A stretch of 64,000 nucleotides of DNA from Embiotoca jacksoni (taxonomy: Eukaryota; Chordata; Actinopteri; Embiotocidae): positions 10,197,324 through 10,261,323 of the forward strand of contig JAKOON010000020.1 in NCBI GenBank assembly GCA_022577435.1. Reading direction: 5' to 3'. Below the pieces are notes generated by a model, which worked only from the letters and a program-made list of their open reading frames with translations, searched no databases and was not told the DNA's origin. The position numbers and the translations under genes are program-made. Numbering within the stretch: position 1 is the first letter of the stretch; each line of letters starts with the position of its first letter. Below, piece after piece: positions 1 through 12,000 of this stretch.

Positions 1-619
1 CTGTCTCGGCTGTTTCTGTCTCTGTAAATCCAGACTGACTCGATGATGGCGTTGCCCTGCAACATATAGGATGGCCCCTGTCTGTTGTCCCTTTATGACT
101 CTGGCTGTATGTTTCAGGTCATTGTCTCATGATTTAATATGAATTTCAGACTGATTAGATGCCCCCCTGATGATATTGGTTGATTGGATGAGCTTTTGCA
201 TGTTCCCCTTTATATTTCTTCAAATCAAATGTTTCTTTGGTTGGAAAACTACACAGACAAAGAGTTGGCAAAACTGCGTCAGGTCGCGGTCAGACCTGAT
301 GCATCTTTGAAAGATTGATTAATTGGTAAAATGCTGCCTTTTTTGCCAAACAGAGCGGCGTATTCACTACGAATTTAGTTCAAACCACACAGTGTCTCAC
401 TGGAGGAGTACACACACTGAGTTCCACACACAGCAGCCTCAGCTCAGTCCATTTTTCAGTCAGTTCATTATGTCTCCACATTCTGGCTTCATTACCGTAT
501 TCTGCAGCGCATGTCGGTATCGTCATGAACCTAGAGGTCAGCGTTTGGCTTCAAAACAAACTCGGATCAAAATTAACTCTCAAACTGGTCTGGGTAAAGA
601 CATCCTGCCTCTCCACTCT

Positions 620-622
<3 letters not shown>
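1..622. other. Unique non-coding DNA
   Basis: No gene is supported here. The plus-strand frame that starts at 323 is open only because it runs on into the CA microsatellite. Several pyrimidine-rich AG sites are present, for example near 33 and 117, but none is followed by an open stretch ending in a good GT donor. No transposon ends were recognised. Confidence 0.6.

Positions 623-702
<80 letters not shown>
623..702. repeat. (AC)40 microsatellite
   Basis: Forty uninterrupted AC dinucleotides. Long pure CA tracts are typical of fish genomes and usually highly length-polymorphic. Four apparent open frames on both strands (Thr-His or Cys-Val repeats) are artefacts of this tract. Confidence 0.98.
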
Positions 703-706
<4 letters not shown>

Positions 707-2339
707 CGCACAAAGAGCAGCAATAACTCTCCACTTTGGATCCATAGTATCGAGCACTTCCACTTGATCCAACAGTAGGGGCCGAGGTATTTTTGTCGTC
801 CATTACATCCTCCCCACTGATCTAACTCACTTCCTCACAGTTTTCTCTATTTTGTCAAACAGCTTAGTCTCAGATCGCGTCTTACTGAGGTGATTTTGCC
901 TGTCCAAGCAGTCCTGTTATCCTGTGGAGCGAGAGGAGAGTTTATCGGACTTGCCTCCAGGGCAAAGTTTGATGCCATGTTGAGGTTTGGATGAGGTTGC
1001 AGCGGGGTCACAAAGGCGGCTGGTTTTCATTCAACGTGTATCCTTACACGGTTAATTACGGTTGTTGTTAATGGGATCACATTACTGCACACACCCTGAG
1101 GTTGGATGAGAAAGGTCTTGACACAACATGGTCATAACATAAGCCATGAAAACAGGACGGATTGTACTGCAGTTGTCATGTTTGCAAAAATGCATTAACA
1201 ATTAGATCTCATTTTAATACAAATTACTGGGAATTTTGTGTCAGTGGATTTGAGCTACAATCCAATCACAGAGTTTTTTTGTCCGTTTGGGAAGAGTCGT
1301 CATTTTGTTTGGCTCTTGTTATGTCAGGTCAGTAACACTTCTCACTTTCCCCTCTTCCTCTCTCCTCCTGTTCTCACTCCCCGACGGCAGAAGTCGGAAA
1401 TTCCTCTTTGGCTTGCTCACCCAGGATTTATTGGACGCTGGTACTTTCCTTAGGATGTGGTTCTCAGCAGGTTACCATTCAGAAATACAGCTGGCAAGTA
1501 ATGGCTCCTGTCAGGAACGTGGCCGTTTTTCATTCCTTGATATGCACTTTGTAGCATCTCAAGCCCAATGTGCTGCCTTTGGTCTTTGACCCTGAATGAA
1601 CACCAGAGTATTGCATGTAGACATACTGTACTGTGTGAAGGCTGCTTACCCTGACCTACTTAACGAATATTTCTTTTTCAGGGAGGTCTTTGCAACATGT
1701 GAAAATAATCCATGTGTTTAATGCAGCAACTGCATACTGGATAAGTTGTTATAGGAAAATATTGAAAAATACTTAATGATGGAGCTGTAGCCAAACATAG
1801 TAAAGTCACTATTTATTCATATGAATTTGCACTCAGAAACATTTGCCACTGATGCAGAGCAGAATCTTATTTATCCTAATTCATACATGAAAACAGTCAA
1901 TTAATCTGATCCGCTGTTATCAACTGTCATTAGGAGAAGTGTCATCTGCAGCTGCTAAATGTGTATCATGAGCGTCTTTAATTGAATTGACTAATTAAAG
2001 TCGAGTCTTGTGGAATAAGATCTCTTTTGCTAATGAGTGAGCCTCAAATAGCTCAATTAAATCAAATTGACAGAGTCAAACTCTCCTTGGCATTTACCTT
2101 CGTCCTCCAGATAAGAACAAATCTCTCAATTCTTTCATGTTAATGTGTTTATTTGCACCATTAACAAACTGCTTTCCACTTGTGCTGAGCAAACCAAGTC
2201 GACTTGAAAGCATTTGCATTCAAGATGTTCCACTACGGGGACGTAGCTGCGCTGACACAGGCCAACTCATGTGGTAACAGCTACAGCTAATTTACTTGCG
2301 GGACTTTTACTTCACAGTACTTCGCGTAGAACTTATGAT
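703..2339. other. Unique non-coding DNA with weak exon-like stretch
   Basis: No recognised gene. The only exon-like structure is 1391-1440. It follows a long pyrimidine tract ending in GCAG and is followed by GTACTT at 1441. All three frames are open across its 50 bases, so it carries little coding information. The AT-rich stretch 1700-2200 contains many TTAAT and AATTA motifs and no repeat I recognise. Confidence 0.5.
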
Positions 2340-2347
2340 CCCCCCCC

Positions 2348-2390
<43 letters not shown>
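2340..2390. repeat. C10 tract plus (CA)20 microsatellite
   Basis: Ten C residues (2340-2349), one T, then twenty CA units (2351-2390). It is a compound simple repeat. A short frame through it (Thr-His repeat) is spurious. Confidence 0.97.
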
Positions 2391-2391
<1 letters not shown>

Positions 2392-5300
2392 CATCACCAT
2401 CATCATGTCCAAGGCTCTGAGATCAGCAACAAGCCGGGGGCACACACAAACAGAGGAGTTGCTACTTCTTTAATTAATAAACAGCAAAACTTCAAAGCTG
2501 CGGGCTTGTCATGGATCTGCCCACAGTAAAGAGTAGCCTGACTGAATTCCCATCTCTGAGTCACTTCACATAGTTAGATCATGGCAGCATAGCTTGGAAA
2601 TAAAATATCACAGCAAAGCGCAGCACAATATTTAAAAGTTTGGCATCCCGTTGATGTTCAATCAAAAGCTATTGAAAAAAAAAATTGAAAAATGGTTACA
2701 AACCATAATTTCTCATCATTTCATAATTATTCTCTTTGGCGAGTGTTGTTTAGGGCATTGTGTCTGTAAACAACTCAAATATTCCACTTCCCCTTTAATT
2801 AAAGACAGATACTACAAATTCAGACTTTTACAAGACTTAAAAAAGAAAGTTTCTGTTATTTAAAAATGCTGCTGCGAGATACGTCAATCTTGATTTGTGT
2901 TGCACAAAACAGGGCATTGTTGCTGATTAAAATGTGAAATTTATATTTTTTTAACTGATAAGTAAAAAAGAGGCTGTGGCGCCATCATGTCTCCTCTGAC
3001 AAATTATGAAAACATCCCATTTTCCCTCCATCTTGGGACCTTTACTCTCTACTTACTTCAACTTGTTTTTGTGGTCAACTTTCTTTTCAAACCTTGTCTT
3101 CACGTTCATCCATACTGGTTTACACTTGCAGACTTTCCACAGAAATGTAGCTTCTTTGTTTGCTTCTTTAACCTTTCATGTTATGGTGACACAATGCTGC
3201 TTTTCACCGAGGGCTTTAAGTTTCTACACTGCAGACGGGGTTAAATATTGACCACTCTGTGTGTGGTTTGGACTGAAATTGTGGGCAGAAAAACTTTAAA
3301 AAAAATCACCTCAAGCAATTTTTCAAAAGCAGAACGTACTGTGGGCATTCAGAGTCTGTCATCGAAGACTCGGTCGCTGCGGTGCAGCACCGGGCATGTT
3401 TTTCAGCACTAACCAGAACCCGAACCCATGTACAGACAGAATCTTTCCCTCATACTGCTAACATGACTATTTCTGCTCCTTGGCTTCTCCTCCTGCTATT
3501 CATGCTGACTGATTTTGCAGTAAATTTTTCTGACATTTTCCATATTCTTTTGACTTACAACAACCCGCTTTTGCTCTATTGATGAGTACCTTTCGCTTTT
3601 TTTTTTTTTACTCCTCTCTCCCCAATCCACTCTTTAGGTCAGTATAACTTTAGCAGTAATGGAAACAATGCAAATATGCCAGGTACTTCCTGTTTGTGAA
3701 TGCTGACGAAGTAAATAAATATCATTCATGTTTTCCCAGTTGTCCCCATCTTTTCCATGTTTAAAAAGAGAATATCCCCCCAATCACTTCTCCCCGTGAT
3801 TCTGGGTGAATTGTTATTTAAAATGAGTGCAAACAAAATGTTTTATCTTGACTCCTTTTAGGAACATGTAAAAGTACATAACAAAGCCACTGCTGCTAAC
3901 TACATATTTTGATCTAATGTCATAAATATCAGTCCTGTCATATGAATAGAAAACAAAACATTTCACTGCCCTGCGCTCTTGAATTGGCTCCTTATCCCAC
4001 CATATTAAATGTACTGACTTTCACCCCGAGGCAACAGGGAGCACAGCTTCCAAAGGATGCCATGGGAGCTGACTAATGGCACCAAGATAAAGAAAAAAAA
4101 GAACAGCCAGCATCTGGCCTCCTGTGCGTGGACACATATGTCTGAGCTCTTCTCCAGTCTAACCAGCAGCGCCTCAGGCCCTTGGACTAACAATGACTAC
4201 GTTAGAGGTGCTGATAGAGTCAACGCTGAGCAGAAATGACCAGGCTTGTCTTCTGTTTTTGTCCTACAAGTCTGCTCTCATAGTGGGTCGCAAATGACCA
4301 ATTAATCCAGGGACATAATCTGAGTGTGTACGTGTAGTTTTTTCTCTATTAGGGATTACAATTTACATCTGTGAGCATTCATTCTGCAGCTGTAAATACC
4401 TTCTCACTGAGCATTGTGTCTGATTTACTTCTATGCATCTATGAAACAAAAATATTAAATGTGTCACATTAATTGTGTTTAGATTCAGAGGAGCGTCACA
4501 TGAAACCATGTGGTGATAAGCAGTACAGTGAAGCTCAGATTGTTGACTGCTTTGTTTTACTCGGCTGTTCTTTGTTACAGCTGCAACATCAATGCTAACT
4601 AAAGTCTGTGCAATGTTGGAGACACTTGTTTACAATCCCCAAGAAAGTCTGTGAAAGTCTGTGAACAGGGTTTACCAAAGAGGGGGTGGTGAGAAAAGAG
4701 ATGTGTTGTAATGAAGGAGGAAAAAAGTGAAAAGCAGATGGTGAGACAGAAAAAAAAATGATAAACAGAAAAAAAAAGAATAAATATTTGAAAGATTTGG
4801 AGATCACAGTAGGAGGGAGCATCAGAAATGCAGAAAAAATTAGGTGAAAGGTACATAAAAACCTAAAAGCGACAGCCAAAAGTCATAAAATGAGACATAA
4901 TAATGGATAAAAATTACTGTGACCGACTGCTGGCAGTTCCAAATGTCCCACCAGATGTTCCCCGATGCAACTTCTGCTCCTCTGAGATGACTCCACATTA
5001 ACCTGACTGTATTGTTACAGATGTGGCTCTATTGGCTGCCCCCCCGATTAACACCCAGGCAGTGAGAAGACCGGCCTCGCCTCCGAGGACCCCTCCAACC
5101 CGAACGCCACAGCAGGGAGGAGGGAGCAGCAGGAGGAGTAGCAAGCTGGGCGTAGTGGAAAAAACGATTGCAAAGGAAGCAGGCACCATATTGTGCCATA
5201 TAATGACTCTATTCCAGGCATCTGGCCTTGGGAGGGAAGTTGAACGTTTCCCTGGTTGGATGGCGGGGCGACCCAGGGCTCGCTTTCTCCGTCCTCTGGA

Positions 5301-6020
5301 TTTGGTCACCACCTTTTCCCTGTTCACTCTCTATCACTGTTTTCTCTCAGCTCACAACAAGCTGTGGAAAATGCTGGCAGGAGACAAAAAGACGCTGTTT
5401 TAATCAATACCAACACAAGGCCTTGACTGCAAAGCACAGGGAGTGATAGAAGAGGAAAGGGGCTGAGACAGAGCGGGGGGAATCTTCAGCTGAGTCGCTT
5501 TTGCCTTGAGCTCAAATTGCGTTAGAAACCCAATGACTCCATGAAGGCAGAAATACATGCAACTCAAGGAGAACGAGCAGAACCAAAATGAAGCATGTCG
5601 CAGCCCCCCGGTGTGCACAGGATGGTGTCGCTTGCAGCATGCACACAGTGACAGTGTCTGGATAATGAAACCATGAAACAATGGCTGCAATCACAAACAG
5701 CCCTGTGTAATTTTAAGGATAATGTTCATTCCTCAGCCGCTTACTTTTATTGTCATCATCTGTGTATCTATCTAAGCCAATTTGAACGGCTGTATTGTGT
5801 GGCCAAAAATCAGGCTTTGAAGGTTTGCCCGCTTGTGCACATGTATGGATCTTGGTAGAATTAAACTGATGTGCTGGTTTTATCAATCGTTCAGTGAAGG
5901 CCAGCAAGTGTTATCCATCTCTGCAATCTGGAGCAAGCAACACTACAAACACCTGGACTCTTGGATGGGAGTAAAACCCTACTTCAGCTGGCCGCTGAGC
6001 AGCTGCACAGACGTAATTGG
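2391..6020. other. Unique non-coding DNA
   Basis: No gene is supported. AT-rich sequence alternates with a GC-richer block at about 5,030-5,330. That block holds a 126-codon plus-strand frame (5,023-5,403) whose peptide is rich in Pro, Arg and Ser near its start. It follows a plausible acceptor (TGTTACAG at about 5,021) but has no good donor, and I do not recognise it. A purine-rich stretch lies at 4,690-4,870. A possible 45-base microexon at 3,638-3,682 is listed separately. Confidence 0.5.
3638..3682 (+). other. Possible 45-nt microexon
   Basis: A strong acceptor (T run, then CTCCTCTCTCCCC, ending CTTTAG at 3637) is followed by 45 bases ending in CCAG, then GTACTT at 3683. The length is divisible by three. 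Two phases are open: one reads VSITLAVMETMQICQ, the other QYNFSSNGNNANMP. Neither is recognised. The donor is only moderate (+4 C, +5 T), and short sites like this arise by chance, so this is a weak call. Confidence 0.15.
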
Positions 6021-6215
6021 GACTAAGTGCCTTGCTTGAGGACATGTCAACAGTAATTGTTGAGGGAGGGAAGAGTATTCTTCTTTAATATTACCTAACG
6101 AGTTTCCCTAGCTGCTATGGAGATCTGGGACAGATTTATGGGACGGCAGTACCCTCAAGGTTTGGGAAGCAGGTATGTGACCGGAAGAACGCTGGTTTGA
6201 ATCCCAAGACTGAAA
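6021..6215 (+). mobile_element. tRNA-like SINE remnant
   Basis: The 3' part carries GGTTTGAATCC at 6194-6204, close to the RNA polymerase III B box GGTTCGANTCC. It follows a 'gaccggaagaacgctg' context that I recall from percomorph tRNA-derived repeats. The 5' part contains 'aagtgccttgcttgagga' (about 6025), another phrase common in fish repeats. No intact A box, poly-A tail or target duplication could be defined. It may be two repeat fragments side by side. Element identity is from memory of the family, not from alignment. Confidence 0.45.
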
Positions 6216-8518
6216 GAGAAAACTAAGGGTGGAGAGCACGAATGCGTAAAGACTCATACTCTTTGGAAAACTGAAATGTTTGAGAAAAATGGGTCCATTT
6301 GTGACCGAAGCAACACTTGGCGTGGTGTGCTTCCTGCTCTCATGGAAGGAAAAAGTGGCTCATGTGTACCAATGCTGTTAAATACTGAACTTAAAGCAAA
6401 TACCAGCAAATTTACTGCAACCAAAACATTTTAAAAGCTAAATGGTGGAGCTCATGCGTCACCAACAGAAGTGAAGGAAGACACTAGAACTGAAATTAGA
6501 ATGCAATGCCAAATTAAGCGCACTCAAGGTGTGATTAAAAAGTTCAGAGATTGCAGCCATATAAATAAAAAAAAAAACATACAAAAAAAAAAAACATTGT
6601 TTATGCTGTAATGTTATCCTTCAGAACATCACAGCAGAAGTCTGACCATGGCTGATGAATTCACAGTGCACAACCCCACAAATGTCAAAGAAAACAATTT
6701 GATGTGCACTCTCCTCAAATTTCAGGTCCATGGTGAAACATCAAATGTCCAGTGACTATTAACTTACAAGTGTTCCCCCAAAGTTGTGGATAGTTTGGTT
6801 TACTTTGAGATAACCATGTTTTCTTTCCTTTAGCAGAATTTAGTTCACGTGTCCTTTGTTTTTCAAATAAATATACCTAAATGGATGTGGTGATTTATCG
6901 TTTATTAAAGGAAAATAATTTAGTCTTGAGGAAATTCAGAGTGACTGATGACATTAACATTCAGTAGCCATTTTGACTTGTAACCTTAAAAGGTGATTTC
7001 AAATCTCTGATCTGACAGTTGACACTTCTGATCACTTGCAGGTGATGGGGTCTCGGTTAGTGAATGAAACAGTGCAAAAATGGTCATGTGTGCCTGGCCA
7101 GCTAGCTCACACTGCAACAATCAAAGCCAAATGTGGTGCTTTGCTGTGGTCACAGATTCATCACCCTGGCTGGGTTCTCTGGCTGTATTCTTGCAGCTCT
7201 AAGGTGTAAATGTGGGACAGGATGTTACTGGAAAAGAAAAGAGAAGAAAGAAAGAAATAGAACAAGTGTGCTCTGTTGTGTGTTCTCACTGGATTATTAA
7301 CATTGAGAAGAAAATGGTTTAAAAGTGTGGTTGGAACCATGGATATTACGTAATTCCCATACTGCGTCATGGTGTTTTTTCCAAATGTTATAATCGAGCC
7401 CAAATGTTTTAGTGAAGCATGCCTATAAAAATATATCATCTGTTAAATTTTAAATTTATTACTTCTTCATTTTTTACTTTTGCCCGAGACCAAACAAATT
7501 TGAAGCAATGACCTGGAGCAGAATAATGGCAGTGTAGCTCACGGCAAGTCTTTCATTATAGGATCAGCGACAGAAGAGCAATAAATTCAGGAATACAAAT
7601 AAACACCAATTATTACCATGTCTCCCCATCATTAACCGACGCTAAGACAAAGTACTAACACATGTTGTTCCTCTCCTTTTGCTACTTCAGCTTGACCACA
7701 AGCAACTGCTCTCTATCAGCATCATGGGAAGAAGAGTGTGTTTGTGTGTTTGGGGGAAGCATCCGCTGGATCTTCCCTGCTCATCCCCTCCTCATTCATT
7801 TCACCCGTCCTTCCTGTTTCACTCATTCTCTCGTTCCACCATCTCTCCATCGCAGCCTGGGGCTCCTTCTAATCGTCCTCTGCTGTGCTGATTGGACTTT
7901 TCATTAGTCAACTCCCCAAGGCTCAGCGTGACCTCCTCTGGGTCACTGCCTACTGATTATACCCTTTATCTTTTTTTTTTCTATGTCTTCATCATCAACT
8001 CCGTGAAGATGGGATGGCATGACACTGACGTGATGTATCCTGTAGGATCCGAGGGCCAATCTTGTCGGACCGGTTGAGGTGTACTGTAACGTCTTCTAGA
8101 TACTACAAGTGTATTTTTGGGTTCCATCTATCTACTAAATTGTTTTATTGTTAATAGAGTGCTTGGAGTTTCTGTGGTTCTGTGTTGCAGTAAAATGTTC
8201 TCAAAATGTTTAGTTGTAGTAGTAAAAGTACAGTCCTGCAATGAAATACTGCAAGGGAAAAGATTCAAATTGATCTCTAGTATGCCGGCTGCTGCTCCGG
8301 ATGGTTAGAGCTGTCTCTGCATATTTGTTGCTTGACTCAAAAACCTTATTGGATCTTAAGCATTACCTACCGCCCATGACATGTCCTTGGAAGTCAACAA
8401 ACCACCTATAACTCAGTCGCTGAAGGGATTTTAATGATGCGGCTATGCCACAGGCTGCCAGCGCTGCTTACAAATCTGACGGGTTGTGTCTAAGATGTGT
8501 ACTGGAATCTGAGACGTA
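6216..8518. other. Unique non-coding DNA
   Basis: No gene is supported. Most of the interval is AT-rich (6,540-7,000 and 7,400-7,660). At 7,680-7,900 a pyrimidine-rich stretch gives overlapping 70-81-codon frames behind a good acceptor (ACTTCAG at about 7,689). The codons follow the TC-rich composition and no donor follows, so I do not call an exon. Confidence 0.5.
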
Positions 8519-8542
8519 TGTGTGTGTGTGTGTGTTTGTGTT

Positions 8543-8627
<85 letters not shown>

Positions 8628-8630
8628 ATG
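8519..8630. repeat. (TG)n microsatellite, pure (TG)40 core
   Basis: An interrupted TG stretch (8,519-8,544) leads into forty uninterrupted TG units (8,545-8,624), followed by GCGCATGCATG. Alternating purine-pyrimidine DNA of this length can adopt Z-DNA. The Cys-Val and Thr-His frames across it are spurious. Confidence 0.98.
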
Positions 8631-8849
8631 CATGAGTGTGCATTGGGGAGGTAGACATGTTTTTGCCATCTGACTAACCATGACCTCGTCCAAATGAAGC
8701 CATAAGCCCCCCACCGCCCCCCTACCAAATCACACACTCTCACACACATAGAGAGTCTCATCTCTGTTCCCCCCAACCCCGGCACGCTCCAAAAGCTGGA
8801 ACAGATTACTCCCCTGTGTGCTTGTTCTGACTCTGATTGCTGCTACATC
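8631..8849. other. C-rich non-coding spacer
   Basis: Contains C-rich runs (CCCCCCACCGCCCCCC near 8,708) and a short CA-rich patch at 8,730-8,747. No coding or repeat structure was recognised. Confidence 0.4.
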
Positions 8850-9090
8850 CAGATAGGCTTTCAAGTGGCCTCCTGTGTGCACAGTACCCCATGGGATAGG
8901 GCCCAGCGCACTACACATGGGGACTATTACCCGAGCTGGCGGAGGCCTGCATGCGGCACGTCGCCCCTCCAGATTGGGCCGACGTGGCCCTCATCCTCTC
9001 CACAACCCTCTAAACAGCCATTTCCACCCCCAATCATTACAGCTAATCACAGCGATAGTTGTGTCCACGGTCCCTCTCTGACAGTGGAGT
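8850..9090. promoter_or_regulatory. CNE-like GC-richer unique block
   Basis: This block is clearly richer in GC and sequence complexity than its surroundings, with no simple repeats. It includes CpGs near 8,950-8,990 and a homeodomain-like 'attacagctaatcac' at about 9,036. An 87-codon frame crosses it but has no splice context and an unfamiliar peptide. Its appearance fits a conserved non-coding element, but this is a visual judgement without alignment. Confidence 0.25.
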
Positions 9091-12000
9091 GGTCATTCTC
9101 TTCTACCAGTGTATGCATCACTGGCTGAGCTAGCAGCACACAAACACACACATCCATTTACAACATTTCCTGTGAATGTACCCGCGTGACAAAACCGGGA
9201 AGGTGGCACAGAGTTTACTTTAACCGCAACGTATGAAGCGTTATCAGCAGCTGGACGTCATGTCAAGACTGACAGGAAAATGTCTCTCCTGTGCTTTATA
9301 AACTCTGCTGCGATGCCTTTTTTGTCAACACGAATTGGCCCAACAAAAGGTGTTCTCTACTGAAGAATGAGACAGATTATTAAAGGAGAAACCGCAGGAC
9401 TGTGAGGCAGAGATAACCCGGTCTGAAGAAGTCTGTCTTATTCTTTGTACTGGTGTGTGACTGTGGAGTTGTGTGATTCAGAAAGTGGAAAAGCCAGAGC
9501 AGGATGTGCGTTCAAAGGCAAGAAGAGGGTGGATATACTTGTTAGCTATGACAGTAGTTGCCTGTTTTGTAAACACAAGGGACAAACAGTTTGGAGTGTT
9601 TCAGTGCACCATCCTGAACACTTGTAAGATAGTGAGTCTTTAGAAATCCAAGAGAAGACTGCTGCACACAGAAAATCGAAGGGAAACAAAATAAAAAGGT
9701 AAAAAAAGGTGCTTGAACAACCTCAAAGACCCTGAGATACTTTGAGAGTCTACAGCAGGTGATTGATAGAAGACCTCACCACAGACTTACTCACAAATAC
9801 AGTCTCAGGGCAGACGAAGACAAAATATGTGAACTTGCATGGAGGTAAACCACAGCTGAAAATTTATGACGAGTAAACATACCATTAATGTAGTTCACAA
9901 GGACCGAGGCTGCAGTGATTCCAAATAGACAGTGACAGAAAGACAGTAAGACAGAGAGAGTAGTTTCTCCAATTTTTCCAGGCACAATTTAGGTATTAGC
10001 TGAGAGTCGAGGGACAGGAAGCTGAGACAAATGCTTAACCAATGAAATAAATTATGAGTCAGACTTGGAAGGTAATTGCTCAGGATGCAGATTTAGCAAC
10101 GATTCAGTGCACTGGCAATCACCAAGTGCCTCTGTTCTGGGGTTTATCTGTGTGGAAATCGGGGAAAAAAATAATGCAGCAGACAAAGAAGTGTAAACAG
10201 TTCTCCGCTGCAGAAGCTGCGTCAAGTTTGATGAAGTGACAATAGCGAATGAAAAAAAAAGAAAAAAGAAAAAGGAAATTAACATAATCATAACTCCCAA
10301 TCTCCCCAAATACACAGTGATTCATAACCACTGTATCACAACCAATTAACTCTACTGTTACGTTAAATATTAGTCATTACAATATTGCCTTTCATTTTAC
10401 ACTTTCTCCCTTTCTGCTCTAATGTTGTTTGCTTTGATTTATTAGTGTTGGATTGGTGTCACAGGCTGCTATTTGCAACTGCCAAGTCGTCACCTCTGAG
10501 AGTGTTCACTTGGCAGATCTTACTGTATATGAAGTGAGAGAAGCTGTTAAAATCCAGGGGAGGCTAGCGGAAAATATTTGAAATGCCGGAACGCATTCTT
10601 TATTTTACTAAGTATGCACTGTTGCATAAACAATTTGCACACTTTAATACAGTATCAACAGATAACATTTAAATAATTAATACATTTCTATTCCTTGCCT
10701 GGAAGGCTTGACTTAAAGGCAGACTCTGAATCAGGAAACACATGCAAGGTATCTGTATGTAAACAGCAAAGCCGCCTTGAGAGAAGCAGTATTCATGTAT
10801 GCTTTTGGACACTAAAAAACCTTGAGCATTAAATGCGATGCATGAGTACAGAGGAGGTACTGTTTGTCGTTTGTTAAATTTATACCCTCTGCAGAAATCG
10901 TTGGGGCTGGTATTTTCGTAGTGTCGTTTTTGAAAAAGAGAAATATGTTTCAGTCGCTGCTTCATGGTGTTTCATTTTAAGGTCTGTCTCGTTCAAGTAG
11001 GCGTTGTTGTGAAATGCACTCATGAGTCCAGAGACAAAAAAAAACTGTTATTCTGTGATCACAGCGAGCATTTTCCTCACATTACTCAGTGATGGAGGTT
11101 TGTGAAAGTCAGACAAAAGTCAGACAGAAAGCCTTGCAGAACAATTGGCCTGTGTCCTCTGAGGAAGGCTGGCCCATTTAAAATCATCATTTTGTTTTTG
11201 CTCAGGACTTGGGGTTACAGTGCTGCCTGTGACCTCACCCGTCACCATTTAGCTGACAGCCACAGTACGGTAACCTTGTTAGATGCGGGGCTGAAATGGC
11301 TCTTCTCTCATAGATAATAATCAGCGTGTCTCTGAACTTCGATATGACACAAATATGAACAAAACTGCAGCTCGGTGGCGAAGCCTACACTGGAGAACAT
11401 CAAGCACGGACAGTTTCATGGAGCTGCTCCCTGTCATAAAACCTTGTTATGTCTGAGGGAATTTCTTTGGCAATGTCTCAAGCCAATTCTACAAAAACCC
11501 AAAGTGGAAGATCTTTTTTTCCCCTTTCTCTCAGGTCAGTTTTGTTTTTTACAAAACAACTTTTTCCTTGTGTCATTGATATGTGCTGCGAGTCCTGTAA
11601 ACATTGCTCACTTCAGATTTCATGAGTGAATTGGAAACAGCTGCCGTTTCCGTCTATAGGGGGCAAAACTGACTGTTCTTTTTCACCTTTGTTACAATTT
11701 GTAAAGTCCTGTTGAGGAGCTGGAGAGGTGATGTGGCGGCAGTCTGTCACACTCACATCATCCAAACTGGGAGCAATTAAAAGCAAGACAGGTCAAAACA
11801 ACGGGTCAAGTCCTCCTCTCTCAAAAATGGAGGGTCATTCTCAGCACCGTTACGTGTCTGCTGTGGACCAACATACATCTACGCTCTGCTCTGATTCAGT
11901 ATGTATTTATAACAGCACATAGTGCTCTCTTTTATGTTTAAGAGTGTTCTGTACTTTTTGAACTTGACATGTTCTTTCAGAATTACATCATAAACTATCT

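Noticed and set aside
323..803. Four 73-151-codon frames on both strands
   Set aside because: They are open because they run through the (AC)40 repeat, which has no stops in most frames.
1391..1440. 50-nt exon with strong acceptor
   Set aside because: All three phases are open, so there is no coding evidence, and the donor GTACTT is weak.
8445..8785. Cys/Val-rich and Thr/His-rich frames
   Set aside because: Products of the (TG)40 microsatellite.
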